The notes under the pieces are model-generated. The model saw nothing but the letters and a program-made list of their open reading frames with translations, had not been told where the DNA came from and made no database searches. From contig NZ_JAJKFQ010000001.1 of NCBI RefSeq assembly GCF_020966635.1, positions 124,001 to 188,000 on the forward strand: a stretch of DNA of 64,000 nucleotides, written 5' to 3'. Origin of the DNA: Stieleria sp. JC731. GTDB taxonomy: Bacteria; Planctomycetota; Planctomycetia; Pirellulales; Pirellulaceae. Positions within the stretch are counted from its first letter, which is position 1. The number at the start of each line of letters is the position of its first letter. Made by a program: the position numbers and the translations under genes. Below, piece by piece: positions 44,517 through 53,654 of this stretch.

Positions 44517-46295
44517 CTAAAATCCAGCCTGGAACACCCTTCGACCGCGTTGGTTTTCTCGCGATTGGTGCAGTCGTGATGTCAGAATGGCGAAGGCGCC
44601 GGACTTGCCGGTGGTAATTGCCAAGCCAATTCCAAGTGATGCGATACCAGATGCAATCGGCCAGTTCAATCGGTAAAGCCGACCGTTGCGATGACCTTGG
44701 TATGACAAAGCCGTGATGCACAGACAGAGATTCAGCAAGGCAACTCCCAGCCATGCTCGCCGTCTTACCCAATATGCGTACGCGACGCAGAGGATCGCCA
44801 TGGCTAAAACGATCGATGCCATTGCGTAACGACTTGGTAGGCTTGCTTGATATGCCAATGCAAGGCCGCCACAGCTAACCAAGCACGCTCCGACAACACG
44901 CAAGGCTTCGGCAAACGCACCTTCGTAGATCGCACCGACGATCAATATGACCACCGTTAGGTAAACGCTACCGAGTATTAGTGCTTCGGTCGTGTACCCA
45001 ATGCTGCGTCCCGCGATTGCGACCGTGATCGCCATCGATACGCCGTGTAACAACCAGATCCATTCGGGGCGACGTGATCGAAATGCGATTGCGAACCAGC
45101 AACCCGCTGCCAAGGCAAACAGGACCCAGCGATCAACGCCAACGGTGATAAGCCACTGGGGGATAGTCGCGACAGCACCCAGTAGTGACAGGGTTAGTGG
45201 GACCCCAATGATTGCTCCTCGCAATCCGCGAATGGCGTAGTAGGCATAGAGAGCCGTGACCACAAGGCCCGAGATGCCGATCGCAGAACCGGCGTAAAGC
45301 TGCAAGCTGTCCTTGATTGGAAGTTGTGTTTGACCCGAATTGGCACTTCCGCAAACTAGCAGCACTGGTGTCACGTAGAGAGCAAACTGGAGCAGGCCTT
45401 TGTAGGAATTGGCCAAGCCCGACTCGACACAGAGAACCAGTGCTGCGGCAGCAATCGGTAGCAGCAGAAATGGTTCAAAGCTTCCCACAGTTCCATAGAA
45501 ACCGAATGACATCCAGATCGCATGCGACCGGACTCCGGCTAGCACGTACATCACGATAAATGCCGAAAGCGGATAAAGTGGCCATGACCAGGGCGTACCG
45601 TTATTTGCAGTCGATCGGTTTGCTTGGCGTATCGCGGGGATCAGCAATAGCATGCTGACTGCGATCCCAATCGAAAACAACACCGCGCCCCAATTGGCAA
45701 GCGGGTCGTTTCGTTCGGCGACCGCTCGTCCGAGTATCAGTGGCGCGCCGATCAGGATCAGAAAGTAGGCGTAGTATGCCAAGCGATACCAACGCCTCAG
45801 TCGAATGCGGCACGCCAACAAAGTGGACTCTGTAATCGCAGCGACCGCAATGGCTGCCAGTGCGGCAAATAGCGACGCGTTTGCTCGATCCCAAATGCTC
45901 AGCTCATCGAAGCTTGTTGTCATCGCGATCAAGCTGATGATCACCACGATAAAAATCGATCTCGCATCATCCCAGACCTTTGCGATCCGAACGACACCGA
46001 CGCAAACGAGTGCCATCAAGATCCCATAGGCTAGGATTCCGCCTCCCATCATGATCGTTTTTTCAAGAAGGCTTTCGCCGGTTGCGACGAGACTTTGGCA
46101 ACCATAGATGACCAGCAAGCAGCTAATCAGGTAGAAGGGGTTTTGGTTGTAGAGAAACCGAACGAACGCAGGCTTTGACTTTTGGGTCGGTACCGCTTCC
46201 TCCGGTGTGTTTGGCTCCTTTGGTGAACAGTCATGCCTGAGCTGGTTCTCTGGTGGGCTGTTTTCAGGCTGCCCGTGCTCGGATTCACTAACCAT
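44517..46295 (-). CDS. Multi-pass membrane protein of unknown function
   Basis: This protein of 592 aa has a polar, Pro/Glu-rich N-terminus and many hydrophobic helices from about residue 50 to the end. I chose the ATG at 46295 (MVSESEHGQPENSPP); the frame opens at 46412 with a hydrophobic stretch that could instead be a true extra helix. Examples are LISCLLVIYGCQSLVATGES, IFIVVIISLIAMTTSF and IVLAMAILCVAYAYWVRR. The last 20 residues are basic. It is next to the glycan cluster on the same strand, but I recognise no polymerase or ligase signature, and it could be unrelated. Confidence 0.6.
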   Translation of the reverse strand: MVSESEHGQPENSPPENQLRHDCSPKEPNTPEEAVPTQKSKPAFVRFLYNQNPFYLISCLLVIYGCQSLVATGESLLEKTIMMGGGILAYGILMALVCVGVVRIAKVWDDARSIFIVVIISLIAMTTSFDELSIWDRANASLFAALAAIAVAAITESTLLACRIRLRRWYRLAYYAYFLILIGAPLILGRAVAERNDPLANWGAVLFSIGIAVSMLLLIPAIRQANRSTANNGTPWSWPLYPLSAFIVMYVLAGVRSHAIWMSFGFYGTVGSFEPFLLLPIAAAALVLCVESGLANSYKGLLQFALYVTPVLLVCGSANSGQTQLPIKDSLQLYAGSAIGISGLVVTALYAYYAIRGLRGAIIGVPLTLSLLGAVATIPQWLITVGVDRWVLFALAAGCWFAIAFRSRRPEWIWLLHGVSMAITVAIAGRSIGYTTEALILGSVYLTVVILIVGAIYEGAFAEALRVVGACLVSCGGLALAYQASLPSRYAMASIVLAMAILCVAYAYWVRRRAWLGVALLNLCLCITALSYQGHRNGRLYRLNWPIASGIASLGIGLAITTGKSGAFAILTSRLHQSRENQRGRRVFQAGF

Positions 46296-46463
46296 CACAA
46301 CTCCCCGCGAAAAGATGAGTAGACCGATAGCGGCGGCAACATGGTCGCCGATCGAATTTAGGAGTGCGATGATGTTCACCACCCGCGGGAAGCATGCAAA
46401 GGTGGACATCAATCTCGCGATCCCGTCTATACGGGACGAGGCGAGGCTAGGTTCATTGAAGTT

Positions 46464-47306
46464 TTATATGGCCGATCCGTTGAAGTCGCGTGAGGCACAA
46501 ACATTGACGCGTTGGTCCATGCCGTTGTCAATTTTGATTTGCTGATAGGGGCTGGGTGACCAAAGCTCGGGTAGCAAGTGGTATCGAAAGCCAGCTTCAG
46601 ACAGAACTGCGAGCAACTCATGCAAGGTCTGCTGCTGATCAGCAAAGCCGTGGTACTCGACAAACAGATTGCGAACCTTGTCAAGTTTTGATGCGGCTTC
46701 TTTCAAGACTTCCGTTTCGGCGCCTTCGATATCCAGTTTCAAGAAATCAATCGGTGAGTCTGATTGTTCGATCAGTTCGGAAAGCTGAGCCGAGTTGATC
46801 GCTATTGTATTTGTCTGCTTTTGATCTGTTTGCTGACCGGCGTCGTTTTGTAGTAGGTGTCCCGCATCATCGCCTGTGGAACAAAATGATAGTGGTCCGC
46901 CCGTCTTGGAAACCGCCGATTGAAGTAGCGTGACATTCGCCGCTCCGTCGCAGTTTTGTTTTAGGGTTTCAAAAATAGCCGGGTCGGGTTCGATCGCCAG
47001 AATCTTTGGCGATTCATATCGTGACAGCCAATAACGTACGGCGATACCAATGTTGGCGCCGCAGTCGATAATGACGGGAGATTCATGGCCGCATCGAAAG
47101 TCATAAAGCTTTTGCAAAAAGATTGCGTGCCAAGCAGAGTAGGCTGACGCACCGTCGACATAAGTCAGCTCGTGACCAGCGACTCGGACCGTTCCTAGGG
47201 TCCAACGCGATCGATGAAGAACGCGATGCATGCGCAAGCTTTCACCGCTAAGCGATTCGCCCGTGCGCAAACGCAGCGCGTTGTAGAGATAGTCGATAAG
47301 GAACAT
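46464..47306 (-). CDS. FkbM-family methyltransferase
   Basis: This 280-aa SAM-dependent methyltransferase has motif I in VIIDCGANIGIAVRYWLSRY, the acidic turn ILAIEPDPAIFETLKQNC, and the FkbM pattern IDFLKLDIEGAETEVLKEA, with LFVEYHGF after it. I chose the ATG at 47306; the frame opens at a TTG at 47318, directly after the stop of the upstream glycosyltransferase. The two genes are therefore tightly coupled. O-methylation of a sugar is likely from context; the family also methylates other small molecules. Confidence 0.85.
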   Translation of the reverse strand: MFLIDYLYNALRLRTGESLSGESLRMHRVLHRSRWTLGTVRVAGHELTYVDGASAYSAWHAIFLQKLYDFRCGHESPVIIDCGANIGIAVRYWLSRYESPKILAIEPDPAIFETLKQNCDGAANVTLLQSAVSKTGGPLSFCSTGDDAGHLLQNDAGQQTDQKQTNTIAINSAQLSELIEQSDSPIDFLKLDIEGAETEVLKEAASKLDKVRNLFVEYHGFADQQQTLHELLAVLSEAGFRYHLLPELWSPSPYQQIKIDNGMDQRVNVCASRDFNGSAI

Positions 47307-47318
47307 GGGTAAGCCCAA

Positions 47319-48263
47319 TCAGCCTCGTTGAGAGCCCCGTGTTTTACGTCGTATCGACCGAAGGAACCCAGCGACGCCTTGCAGTAGTCCCATCACGAAG
47401 TGCACAGGATCGCCAACGCCAAACCAATAGCGGGCGCAAAACCGGTCTGCGTCTTCATGCTGCGAAACGTTATTAGGATGGGTCAGTGGGAATTCCATTG
47501 TGTGGCGTTTGGGAACGCGAGAGTCTGAACCGGTGGTGTTGGATGCGTCGGACCCGAATCCGATGTTTTGCACCAAGTTGACTTGTGGCGTGATCGTTAG
47601 CATTCGGTGCTTCCAGACGGTAAACGTCCAGCGATAGTCCCAAGCCGTAATCTTTCCTTCGCGGCAACGTTGGAATATCGTCTTCCAGTATCGTGTTTCG
47701 CCAGGACGAGTTGCGAAACTCTGGATCACGTCATCGTCAGACTTTCCAGTGGGGCATGATAGATTGTGGTCGTAAAGTGTCCAGGCACGACGCCATGTCG
47801 CCCATCCCCAGCAATGATTGAATTTTGAAAAGTAGTAACTGCAGTCACCGCGGCGCTGGTTGTTTTGGAAGTTGTCGCCTGTGATAACGGCGATCCGTTC
47901 GTCGCTTTCGTAACGTTTGCCGAGTTCTTCGCAAAACGGAAAAAAACTAGCGTCCGCCAAACAATCGTCTTCCAGGATGATCCCAAAGTCGACGTGTTCG
48001 AAAAACCAATTGATCGCGGTGTAAACGCCATCTTGGCAGCCAAGGTTTTCATCGCGATAGAGACGGCGGACTTGACAATCCCAGTCGACGTTTTCGGTTA
48101 CCTTCCGGGTCAATTCACATTGTGCCACGTCGCTAGCGTGATCAGCACGAGGACCATCGGCAGCAATGAACAACTGACTTGGGCGTACCGAACGAATCAT
48201 CTGAAAAGTTCGATCGGTCGTTTCTGGTCGGTTGAAGACAAGTAGAAGGATCGGAACATCCAT
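47319..48263 (-). CDS. Glycosyltransferase, GT-A fold
   Basis: This 314-aa GT-A-type nucleotide-diphospho-sugar transferase has DVPILLLVFNRPETTDRTF at the N-terminus. The metal-binding acidic motif is in FGIILEDDCLADASFFPFCE, with IAVITGDNFQ and FNHCWGWATWRRAWTLYD, the pattern seen in HlpA/GnT-I-related proteins. It lies between two FkbM methyltransferase genes and is close-coupled to the one downstream. The acceptor and sugar are unknown; a surface polysaccharide is the inferred product. Confidence 0.8.
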   Translation of the reverse strand: MDVPILLLVFNRPETTDRTFQMIRSVRPSQLFIAADGPRADHASDVAQCELTRKVTENVDWDCQVRRLYRDENLGCQDGVYTAINWFFEHVDFGIILEDDCLADASFFPFCEELGKRYESDERIAVITGDNFQNNQRRGDCSYYFSKFNHCWGWATWRRAWTLYDHNLSCPTGKSDDDVIQSFATRPGETRYWKTIFQRCREGKITAWDYRWTFTVWKHRMLTITPQVNLVQNIGFGSDASNTTGSDSRVPKRHTMEFPLTHPNNVSQHEDADRFCARYWFGVGDPVHFVMGLLQGVAGFLRSIRRKTRGSQRG

Positions 48264-48318
48264 CAGTTCATTGGCCCAGGCAAATTACTTTCGCCAAGTC
48301 GAGAAAGTTGGCTGTTTG

Positions 48319-49062
48319 TCATTGGCGGCGGTAAAGCTTGTTGGCGTAGACTCGAGTTTTCCAAATGTGCTCCCAGCGATAACCATGTGTCTGCAGCATT
48401 TGGTCGATTCGTTCTTCGTTTGACTGGCGAACCTCGACTAAGATCCAATCGATGTTGGTTTTGGTAAAGTCGATTCCGCTGAGAACTTCAAGTTCGTAGC
48501 CTTCGACATCCAATGAGAAAAAGTCGATGTGAGTTAGGTTTGATTCGTCAAGAATACTTTGCAGCGTCCGAGCTGTAACTTTGATTGCCGCTTCTGCTTC
48601 AAGGTGTTGCACGTCTCGGCCGGTGTCGACGTGTTCCCGTATGGTGGCTTCGTCGATGACGCCATCATTGACAACGCTCATCAGGCCTGCCTGCTCCAAG
48701 ACGACGTGGCTGTCTGGGTAGCCATCACGGACCAGGGCAGCATTGAAAACGGCTGAACTACTGCGGTTGCGACGGCAAGCTTCGGCGAGTGACGGACTCG
48801 GCTCGATCAGCAGTCCGGTCCAGCCAAGAACTTTTTCAAGATAGTACGTGTTGCTCTGCGAGATGCCATTGTTGGCACCCGCTTCGATGAATGTCCCGTT
48901 TCGCTTTCGGTCGAAAATGTCGATCAGCCGGATGTCTAGGTAATCCAGGGCAACCGAGTTGATCGCCCTCAGCCCTAGGCGGTGGCATAGCGGCATCGCG
49001 ATCTTTTCGTAAACAGGACGCAGTATCGAGACGACACGCTGACGAAAGGTTCTTTTAGCCAC
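48319..49062 (-). CDS. FkbM-family methyltransferase
   Basis: This 247-aa SAM-dependent methyltransferase starts at a GTG (49062) inside the end of the flippase gene (8 bp overlap). Motif I is GTFIEAGANNGISQSNTYYL, with GWTGLLIEPSPSLAEACR; the FkbM core is IDFFSLDVEGYELEVLSGI, followed by WILVEVRQSNEERI. The second FkbM protein (46464) is diverged, so it is not a recent duplicate. Two methyltransferases in one cluster suggest a polysaccharide with more than one O-methyl group or a capping methyl; this is inferred. Confidence 0.85.
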   Translation of the reverse strand: MAKRTFRQRVVSILRPVYEKIAMPLCHRLGLRAINSVALDYLDIRLIDIFDRKRNGTFIEAGANNGISQSNTYYLEKVLGWTGLLIEPSPSLAEACRRNRSSSAVFNAALVRDGYPDSHVVLEQAGLMSVVNDGVIDEATIREHVDTGRDVQHLEAEAAIKVTARTLQSILDESNLTHIDFFSLDVEGYELEVLSGIDFTKTNIDWILVEVRQSNEERIDQMLQTHGYRWEHIWKTRVYANKLYRRQ

Positions 49063-50392
49063 GGCGAAGTGCCCGATGGATCGACGTCAGTGGACAAAGG
49101 AAAAATGATCGGACAAGCATCATGGCGAGGGGGCGTCCTTTCGGGGTCAAGCAGATGCCCAGGGAAGAAATCGCATAGCCGATAACGGTTGCCCATGCGG
49201 CACCAAAGCCACCAAAACTTGGGATCAGCCATGCGTTCAACCCCAAATTAACTGACATTCCGATCAGCAGCACTGCTAACAACGGCCGTTGGAAGCGACC
49301 GAGGTCAACGAGAGGTTGAATCGCAACGCCGATAAATACAAATGGCAACGAACAGGCGTGGATCTTGAATACCTCGCAGCTGAGGCGATAGCCTTCGCCA
49401 AACAGCATCAAGATAAAGATCGGCATAACGAAATAGGCGATTCCCAGGGAGCACCATGTGACGATCGCAATCAAGTTCAAGAACGATTGGTATTCATTGC
49501 GAAAGGCTTCAGCGTCTTGCTTGTGTCGCAATGACAATGTCGGAAACAGAGATGACTGCAGTGAAACGGGGATGAAGTACCACAGAGCGGACATGCTGGC
49601 CGCGACCGAGTAGGTCCCTGCTTCTTCCGGGGTCTTCAACCAGCGAAGCATCGATAGATCAGCGTTCATATAGAGCGTGACGGCAATACCACTGATCGCT
49701 AATGGCCAGCACTCGGCTACCAGTTCACGTAACCGCGAAATCTTGGGCATGCACAGTGTTGGCAGTTGTCCAAGTTTAGCGAGTACCGCAAATAGGCTGA
49801 GACCAACACCGATCGAAAATAGCACTTGCGTGACGGCGAATGCCTCAAGCGGTGCCGAACAGAACACCAAGACGCCACGGATCAATGCTGCTAACAAGAC
49901 CCATAGGTTGGTTACCCAGACGTTCCACTTCGAAAGTACCATCGATTCCAGTAGCAATACAGGGACCGAAAGCGGAACCGCGAGCAGTCCGAGCAGTGTT
50001 ATTAAAAGCACTCGGTACTCTTGCGGCGACGAAAACTCGATCGTACCGGAGTGAAGCAGCGCAGCACCGCCTGCAGCGACAACGCACACCAGCACAAGTC
50101 GGAAAATCACCGCCAACCAAAAGTCGGCATCACGCCGGTTGGGTGCTTGGACGAAGTCTCGAACAAGTATTCTGTCAAAACCAAAGGTTAGAAATGGCAA
50201 TGCAATCGCAAGCAGTGAAGCGGCGTAGCTAAGGATCCCCAGTTGGGATGGCCCGAGATAGCGAGCCACGATCGCCCCGATGATGACGCTATCGAGAACC
50301 GCAACGCCTTTGCCAAAAAACAGCCACGCAAGATTGCTGGGAACTCTGGAACGCAATTCTTGATGGCGATCCGAGATTGAGTGGGCCGTCAT
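49055..50392 (-). CDS. Polysaccharide flippase (Wzx/MVF type)
   Basis: This 445-aa membrane protein flips lipid-linked glycan units across the inner membrane. It starts with LAWLFFGKGVAVLDSVIIGA and YLGPSQLGILSYAASLLAIA, the usual Wzx N-terminal pattern, and has about 12 hydrophobic helices. Near the end is FQRPLLAVLLIGMSVNLGLN with GFGAAWATVIGYAISS, typical of the C-terminal half. Its 3' end overlaps the FkbM gene. It is the only transporter in the cluster; no Wzy polymerase is recognised. Confidence 0.88.
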   Translation of the reverse strand: MTAHSISDRHQELRSRVPSNLAWLFFGKGVAVLDSVIIGAIVARYLGPSQLGILSYAASLLAIALPFLTFGFDRILVRDFVQAPNRRDADFWLAVIFRLVLVCVVAAGGAALLHSGTIEFSSPQEYRVLLITLLGLLAVPLSVPVLLLESMVLSKWNVWVTNLWVLLAALIRGVLVFCSAPLEAFAVTQVLFSIGVGLSLFAVLAKLGQLPTLCMPKISRLRELVAECWPLAISGIAVTLYMNADLSMLRWLKTPEEAGTYSVAASMSALWYFIPVSLQSSLFPTLSLRHKQDAEAFRNEYQSFLNLIAIVTWCSLGIAYFVMPIFILMLFGEGYRLSCEVFKIHACSLPFVFIGVAIQPLVDLGRFQRPLLAVLLIGMSVNLGLNAWLIPSFGGFGAAWATVIGYAISSLGICLTPKGRPLAMMLVRSFFLCPLTSIHRALRRG

Positions 50393-50560
50393 CTAGAGTG
50401 TAGTCGGTCGTGGGGACGAGACATGGCCATTGTCGACATGGTGAAGATTCTGCGATCAATCTCGTTCATTGGAGTGATTTCAGGGCTTCAACCGTTGCGT
50501 AAGGCCGAGCCTTTGTTAGCGTTGCAGAACCGATCGATTCGTACGACAAAATTTCCCGGA

Positions 50561-51376
50561 ATGATGACGACCACTCGACCCGCCGTTTCTGTTCTCATGC
50601 CCATTTGGAATGCGAATGAAACCTACTTGACCGAGGCGGTCAAAAGTTTGCAAGGCCAGTCTTTGCAATCTTGGGAACTAGTCGTTGTGGAAGACCCTTC
50701 GGAGTCGATGTCCGATGCGGTTTTGGGAGCGATCGGTGACCCAAGAATACGCTACCATCACAACAGCACACGTACGTCGCTTGTGCAGCAACTCAATCTC
50801 GGACTGTCGCTTTGTCAGTCAGACTTTATCGCGAGGTTTGATGCTGACGATCGCTGCAAGCCGGAACGTTTGCAGAAGCAGCTCGCGTTTCTAGAAGGAC
50901 GGCCCGAGTATGGTGTTTGTGGTTGTCAGCTTGAGATTATCAACCAATCAGGCAAGGCGACTGCGAAGCGATTCTATCCGGTCGAATCGGACTCGATTGG
51001 TCAAATGATGATGATTCGAAACGTGATTCCACATCCCGGTGCGATGTTTCGAAAGTCACTGGTTGAATCCCTTGGCGGCTATCGCGAGGACCATCCTTAT
51101 GCGGAGGACTACGACCTTTGGTGCAGAATGCTAAAACAGGGTGCCAAGCTGCACAATGATGCAACGCAGTTGTTGGAATACCGAATCCACGATGGCCAAA
51201 TCAAAAGCCAAAAGCTGCGAAGCCAAATCGCCGGAACGATCGCGGTCAAGAAAGAACACTGGCGGGATGAAATGGCCTTGTCGGCGAAATTCAGGATGTG
51301 TGCCGAGCAAGCACTACTCGCGATTCCACCCAAGCTGGTCTCAAAAGTGTTTCAGTTGCTTTATCACCAATCATGA
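50561..51376 (+). CDS. Family 2 glycosyltransferase
   Basis: This 271-aa GT-A transferase starts at the ATG 50561, so the GT2 start motif follows (VSVLMPIWNANETYLTEAVK). The frame opens at 50381, giving a 60-residue extension that I take as non-coding. The metal-binding motif is in DFIARFDADDRCKPERLQKQ; ALFRK-type features appear in PHPGAMFRKSLVESLGGY, and YAEDYDLWCRM carries the ED catalytic pair. It is the only plus-strand gene inside the glycan cluster and is divergent from the flippase. Confidence 0.85.
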   Translation: MMTTTRPAVSVLMPIWNANETYLTEAVKSLQGQSLQSWELVVVEDPSESMSDAVLGAIGDPRIRYHHNSTRTSLVQQLNLGLSLCQSDFIARFDADDRCKPERLQKQLAFLEGRPEYGVCGCQLEIINQSGKATAKRFYPVESDSIGQMMMIRNVIPHPGAMFRKSLVESLGGYREDHPYAEDYDLWCRMLKQGAKLHNDATQLLEYRIHDGQIKSQKLRSQIAGTIAVKKEHWRDEMALSAKFRMCAEQALLAIPPKLVSKVFQLLYHQS

Positions 51377-51413
51377 AGTCACTAGTGCTTCGTTCCAACT
51401 CGCTTTTAGAATT

Positions 51414-51438
51414 AGCCGTGTGGCGTTAGCCACGGTTT
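51414..51438 (+). terminator. Hairpin after the plus-strand glycosyltransferase
   Basis: The arm agccgt-gt-ggc (51414-51424) pairs with gccacggt (51429-51436) around a gtta loop, with a 2-nt bulge; ttt follows. It lies 38 bp past the stop of the glycosyltransferase gene. It could be a weak terminator or a dispersed palindromic element. Confidence 0.5.
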
Positions 51439-51455
51439 CAGTGCAATAACTAGGA

Positions 51456-51497
51456 CCATTGCCCATTGCCCATTGCCCATTGCCCATTGTCCATTGG
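51456..51497 (+). repeat. Six-copy 7-bp tandem repeat
   Basis: Six copies of ccattgc, with last bases varied (ccattgt, ccattgg), lie at 51456-51497 between the two convergent family 2 glycosyltransferase genes. No gene overlaps them. Confidence 0.9.
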
Positions 51498-51611
51498 CCG
51501 ATGAATCGAACCCGTATTTTCATATGGAACGAAGGACGAGGTTCGTCTACCAGAATTAGATAGCGACTGATCCTGTACGGCCATTGGAGTGAAAGCCACC
51601 CAGCACGGGAA

Positions 51612-52442
51612 TCAGCGTTTCCGAGTGCTTTGTCGCTTTTGCAGGTAACGCCAGTAGTATTTCAGCAAACCGCTGTTATACGCAAGCTGATAGCAGCGAA
51701 CCATCCAGGTGCCGCGCATCACGCGTACGTACTCTGACAGTCGACCGTGATTGGCTTTGAGAAAACTATTTTTGATCGCGGCGACCTCGTTGATCTGTTT
51801 CGAAATCGCCCGCACGCTTTTCGCGTCGGAGTGCAGCGTCATGTGCGCGAACACTTGGGGGATATATCGCCATTTCCGCGCCTCGGTAAACATCCGAAAC
51901 CACAACTCATGGTCCATCGCCCAATGCAGATCTTGTCTCAACCCACCAACCTTTTCGAAAAGCTCACGGCGAAAGAATAGTGCCGGCTGCGAGCATGGGC
52001 TGGTGGGGTGGGCGATGAGCGTTTTTCGTGGTGATTCGATCGGAAAACTGTTGAATCGACGCAGCGAATTTCCGCTTTGGTCAACGTACATTCCGTCTCC
52101 ATAGACGATGTCTACGTCGTTGTCGGCTTCGAAAGCGTCGGACACGACTTTAAGAACGTCGCCGGTCGGATAGTAATCATCCGAATTAATCCAAGCGATG
52201 ATGTCGCCATCGGCTCTCCTAATGCATCGATTGATCGCATCGGACTGCCCATCATCAGGTTCGGAAATGGCTGAAACCTTTGATCCATAGCGGAGTAGAA
52301 CTGAATCTGTTCCGTCGGTTGATCCGCCATCTTGAACAAGGATTTCACTGTCCGAGATGCCTTGCGCTAGGCAACTGTCGATGCATCTCGCCAGGAATGC
52401 AGCTTGGTTCAGTGTTGGAATAATGAATGAAACGCGAACCAT
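51612..52442 (-). CDS. Family 2 glycosyltransferase
   Basis: This 276-aa GT-A transferase starts at the ATG 52442 with VRVSFIIPTLNQAAFLARCI. The GT2 motifs are EILVQDGGSTDGTDSVLLRY, the Asp-rich DIIAWINSDDYYPTGDVLKV, SQPALFFRRELFEKVGG, and MDHELWFRM, with its acidic residue. A basic C-terminus ends the protein. It is the last gene of a minus-strand run that starts at 56189. Confidence 0.88.
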   Translation of the reverse strand: MVRVSFIIPTLNQAAFLARCIDSCLAQGISDSEILVQDGGSTDGTDSVLLRYGSKVSAISEPDDGQSDAINRCIRRADGDIIAWINSDDYYPTGDVLKVVSDAFEADNDVDIVYGDGMYVDQSGNSLRRFNSFPIESPRKTLIAHPTSPCSQPALFFRRELFEKVGGLRQDLHWAMDHELWFRMFTEARKWRYIPQVFAHMTLHSDAKSVRAISKQINEVAAIKNSFLKANHGRLSEYVRVMRGTWMVRCYQLAYNSGLLKYYWRYLQKRQSTRKR

Positions 52443-52505
52443 GCTTATGAACCAGGACGAGAATCCTTGCCGCATGAGCCACAGCCTTCAACGGTCGCAG
52501 GAAGC

Positions 52506-53609
52506 TTAAGCATAGTCTGATTGCTTGAGAGCGATGTCGTAGACATTGGCTGTTGTTTGTGCGCAAGTGTCCCAGTTGAATCGCTTTGCAAATTGACGGT
52601 GGCGATCGCGAGACTCGCCCATGATGTACTCTTCTTGTGCTGATATCAACGCATTGGCATATGCATCGGAGGTCAGTTCGCTGCAAGCAAAGACGTGGCC
52701 TGCATAGAGTTCATTCAGTGCCGGGTGTGGGCTGCACGCGATGCTTCGTCCGCAGCTTAGGCCTTCCAGAATCGGCAGTCCAAAGCTTTCACAGCTTGAT
52801 GGCAAGCAGACGACAGCCGATTGATCAAGGTGCGCGCGGAGTTCCCGTTCGCTGGCCTTCCCATGCAGGGATACTCGATGTTGGATCCCAAATTGTGCAG
52901 CAACCTCTCGCATTTTCGATTGTTCACGTTCGGGAAGTCCCACAAGTCGCAGACGCGAATTCGGTTGCAACGCTATTTGTGCCTTTGCAAAACTTTCGAT
53001 TAGCAATGGGACATTTTTGTGTGGATAGGGATGGCCAATCCATAAAAAATCAAGGGCTTGATCATTGTCAGGAATGTTCTCAAAGCGTTCGCTTCCGCCC
53101 AATGCTGCGACATGCGTTTTGTCTATTGGCGAATGAAGGTGCTTCCGCATCATCGCTGTGTCATAACCAGAGACGCCAACGAGATTGAATCCTCGTCGTA
53201 CGATGGACCTATGGTTGAGCGAGTAATACAGACGAATTAATTCGCCGGCGCTTTCAGGTGCTTGGAACCGTAGGGTTTCATGAACCGTCACCACTGCCGG
53301 TCCCGCAACTCCGATGGAAGCCGTGGTTCCAAGGAAATGAACAAGATCGAAGCGTTCCCGTTTCAGATACTGAGTTAGCGAAGTGTGTTCCCAAATGACC
53401 CTGCGATAGACGTGTTTGACCGGCAGGTCCAGCTCGACTGTCCTGGCATTCACTCCCTGGAGATTCGCGTCGTGTCCCTTGGGAAGCACGATGGTGAAAT
53501 CGTGATGGGGGGCCTTCGCGGGAAGCCGTGGCACAATCGCTCGGGCATAGGTTTCCGCGCCGCCCACTCGATCGGGATGGATTAGCGTTGCGATGATGGC
53601 GATGCGCAA
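52506..53609 (-). CDS. Glycosyltransferase, GT4 family
   Basis: This 367-aa GT-B transferase starts at a TTG (53609): RIAIIATLIHPDRVGGAETY, a typical GT4 N-terminus. The C-terminal domain has FLWIGHPYPHKNVPLLIESF and the E-x7-E motif in PSSCESFGLPILEGLSCGRS. It lies 45 bp downstream of another GT4 gene, with the same strand and spacing expected of an operon. Confidence 0.9.
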   Translation of the reverse strand: MRIAIIATLIHPDRVGGAETYARAIVPRLPAKAPHHDFTIVLPKGHDANLQGVNARTVELDLPVKHVYRRVIWEHTSLTQYLKRERFDLVHFLGTTASIGVAGPAVVTVHETLRFQAPESAGELIRLYYSLNHRSIVRRGFNLVGVSGYDTAMMRKHLHSPIDKTHVAALGGSERFENIPDNDQALDFLWIGHPYPHKNVPLLIESFAKAQIALQPNSRLRLVGLPEREQSKMREVAAQFGIQHRVSLHGKASERELRAHLDQSAVVCLPSSCESFGLPILEGLSCGRSIACSPHPALNELYAGHVFACSELTSDAYANALISAQEEYIMGESRDRHRQFAKRFNWDTCAQTTANVYDIALKQSDYA

Positions 53610-53654
53610 AGGACTATTTTGAGATGGCGAAGCGACCGACGATGGGCACTGTGG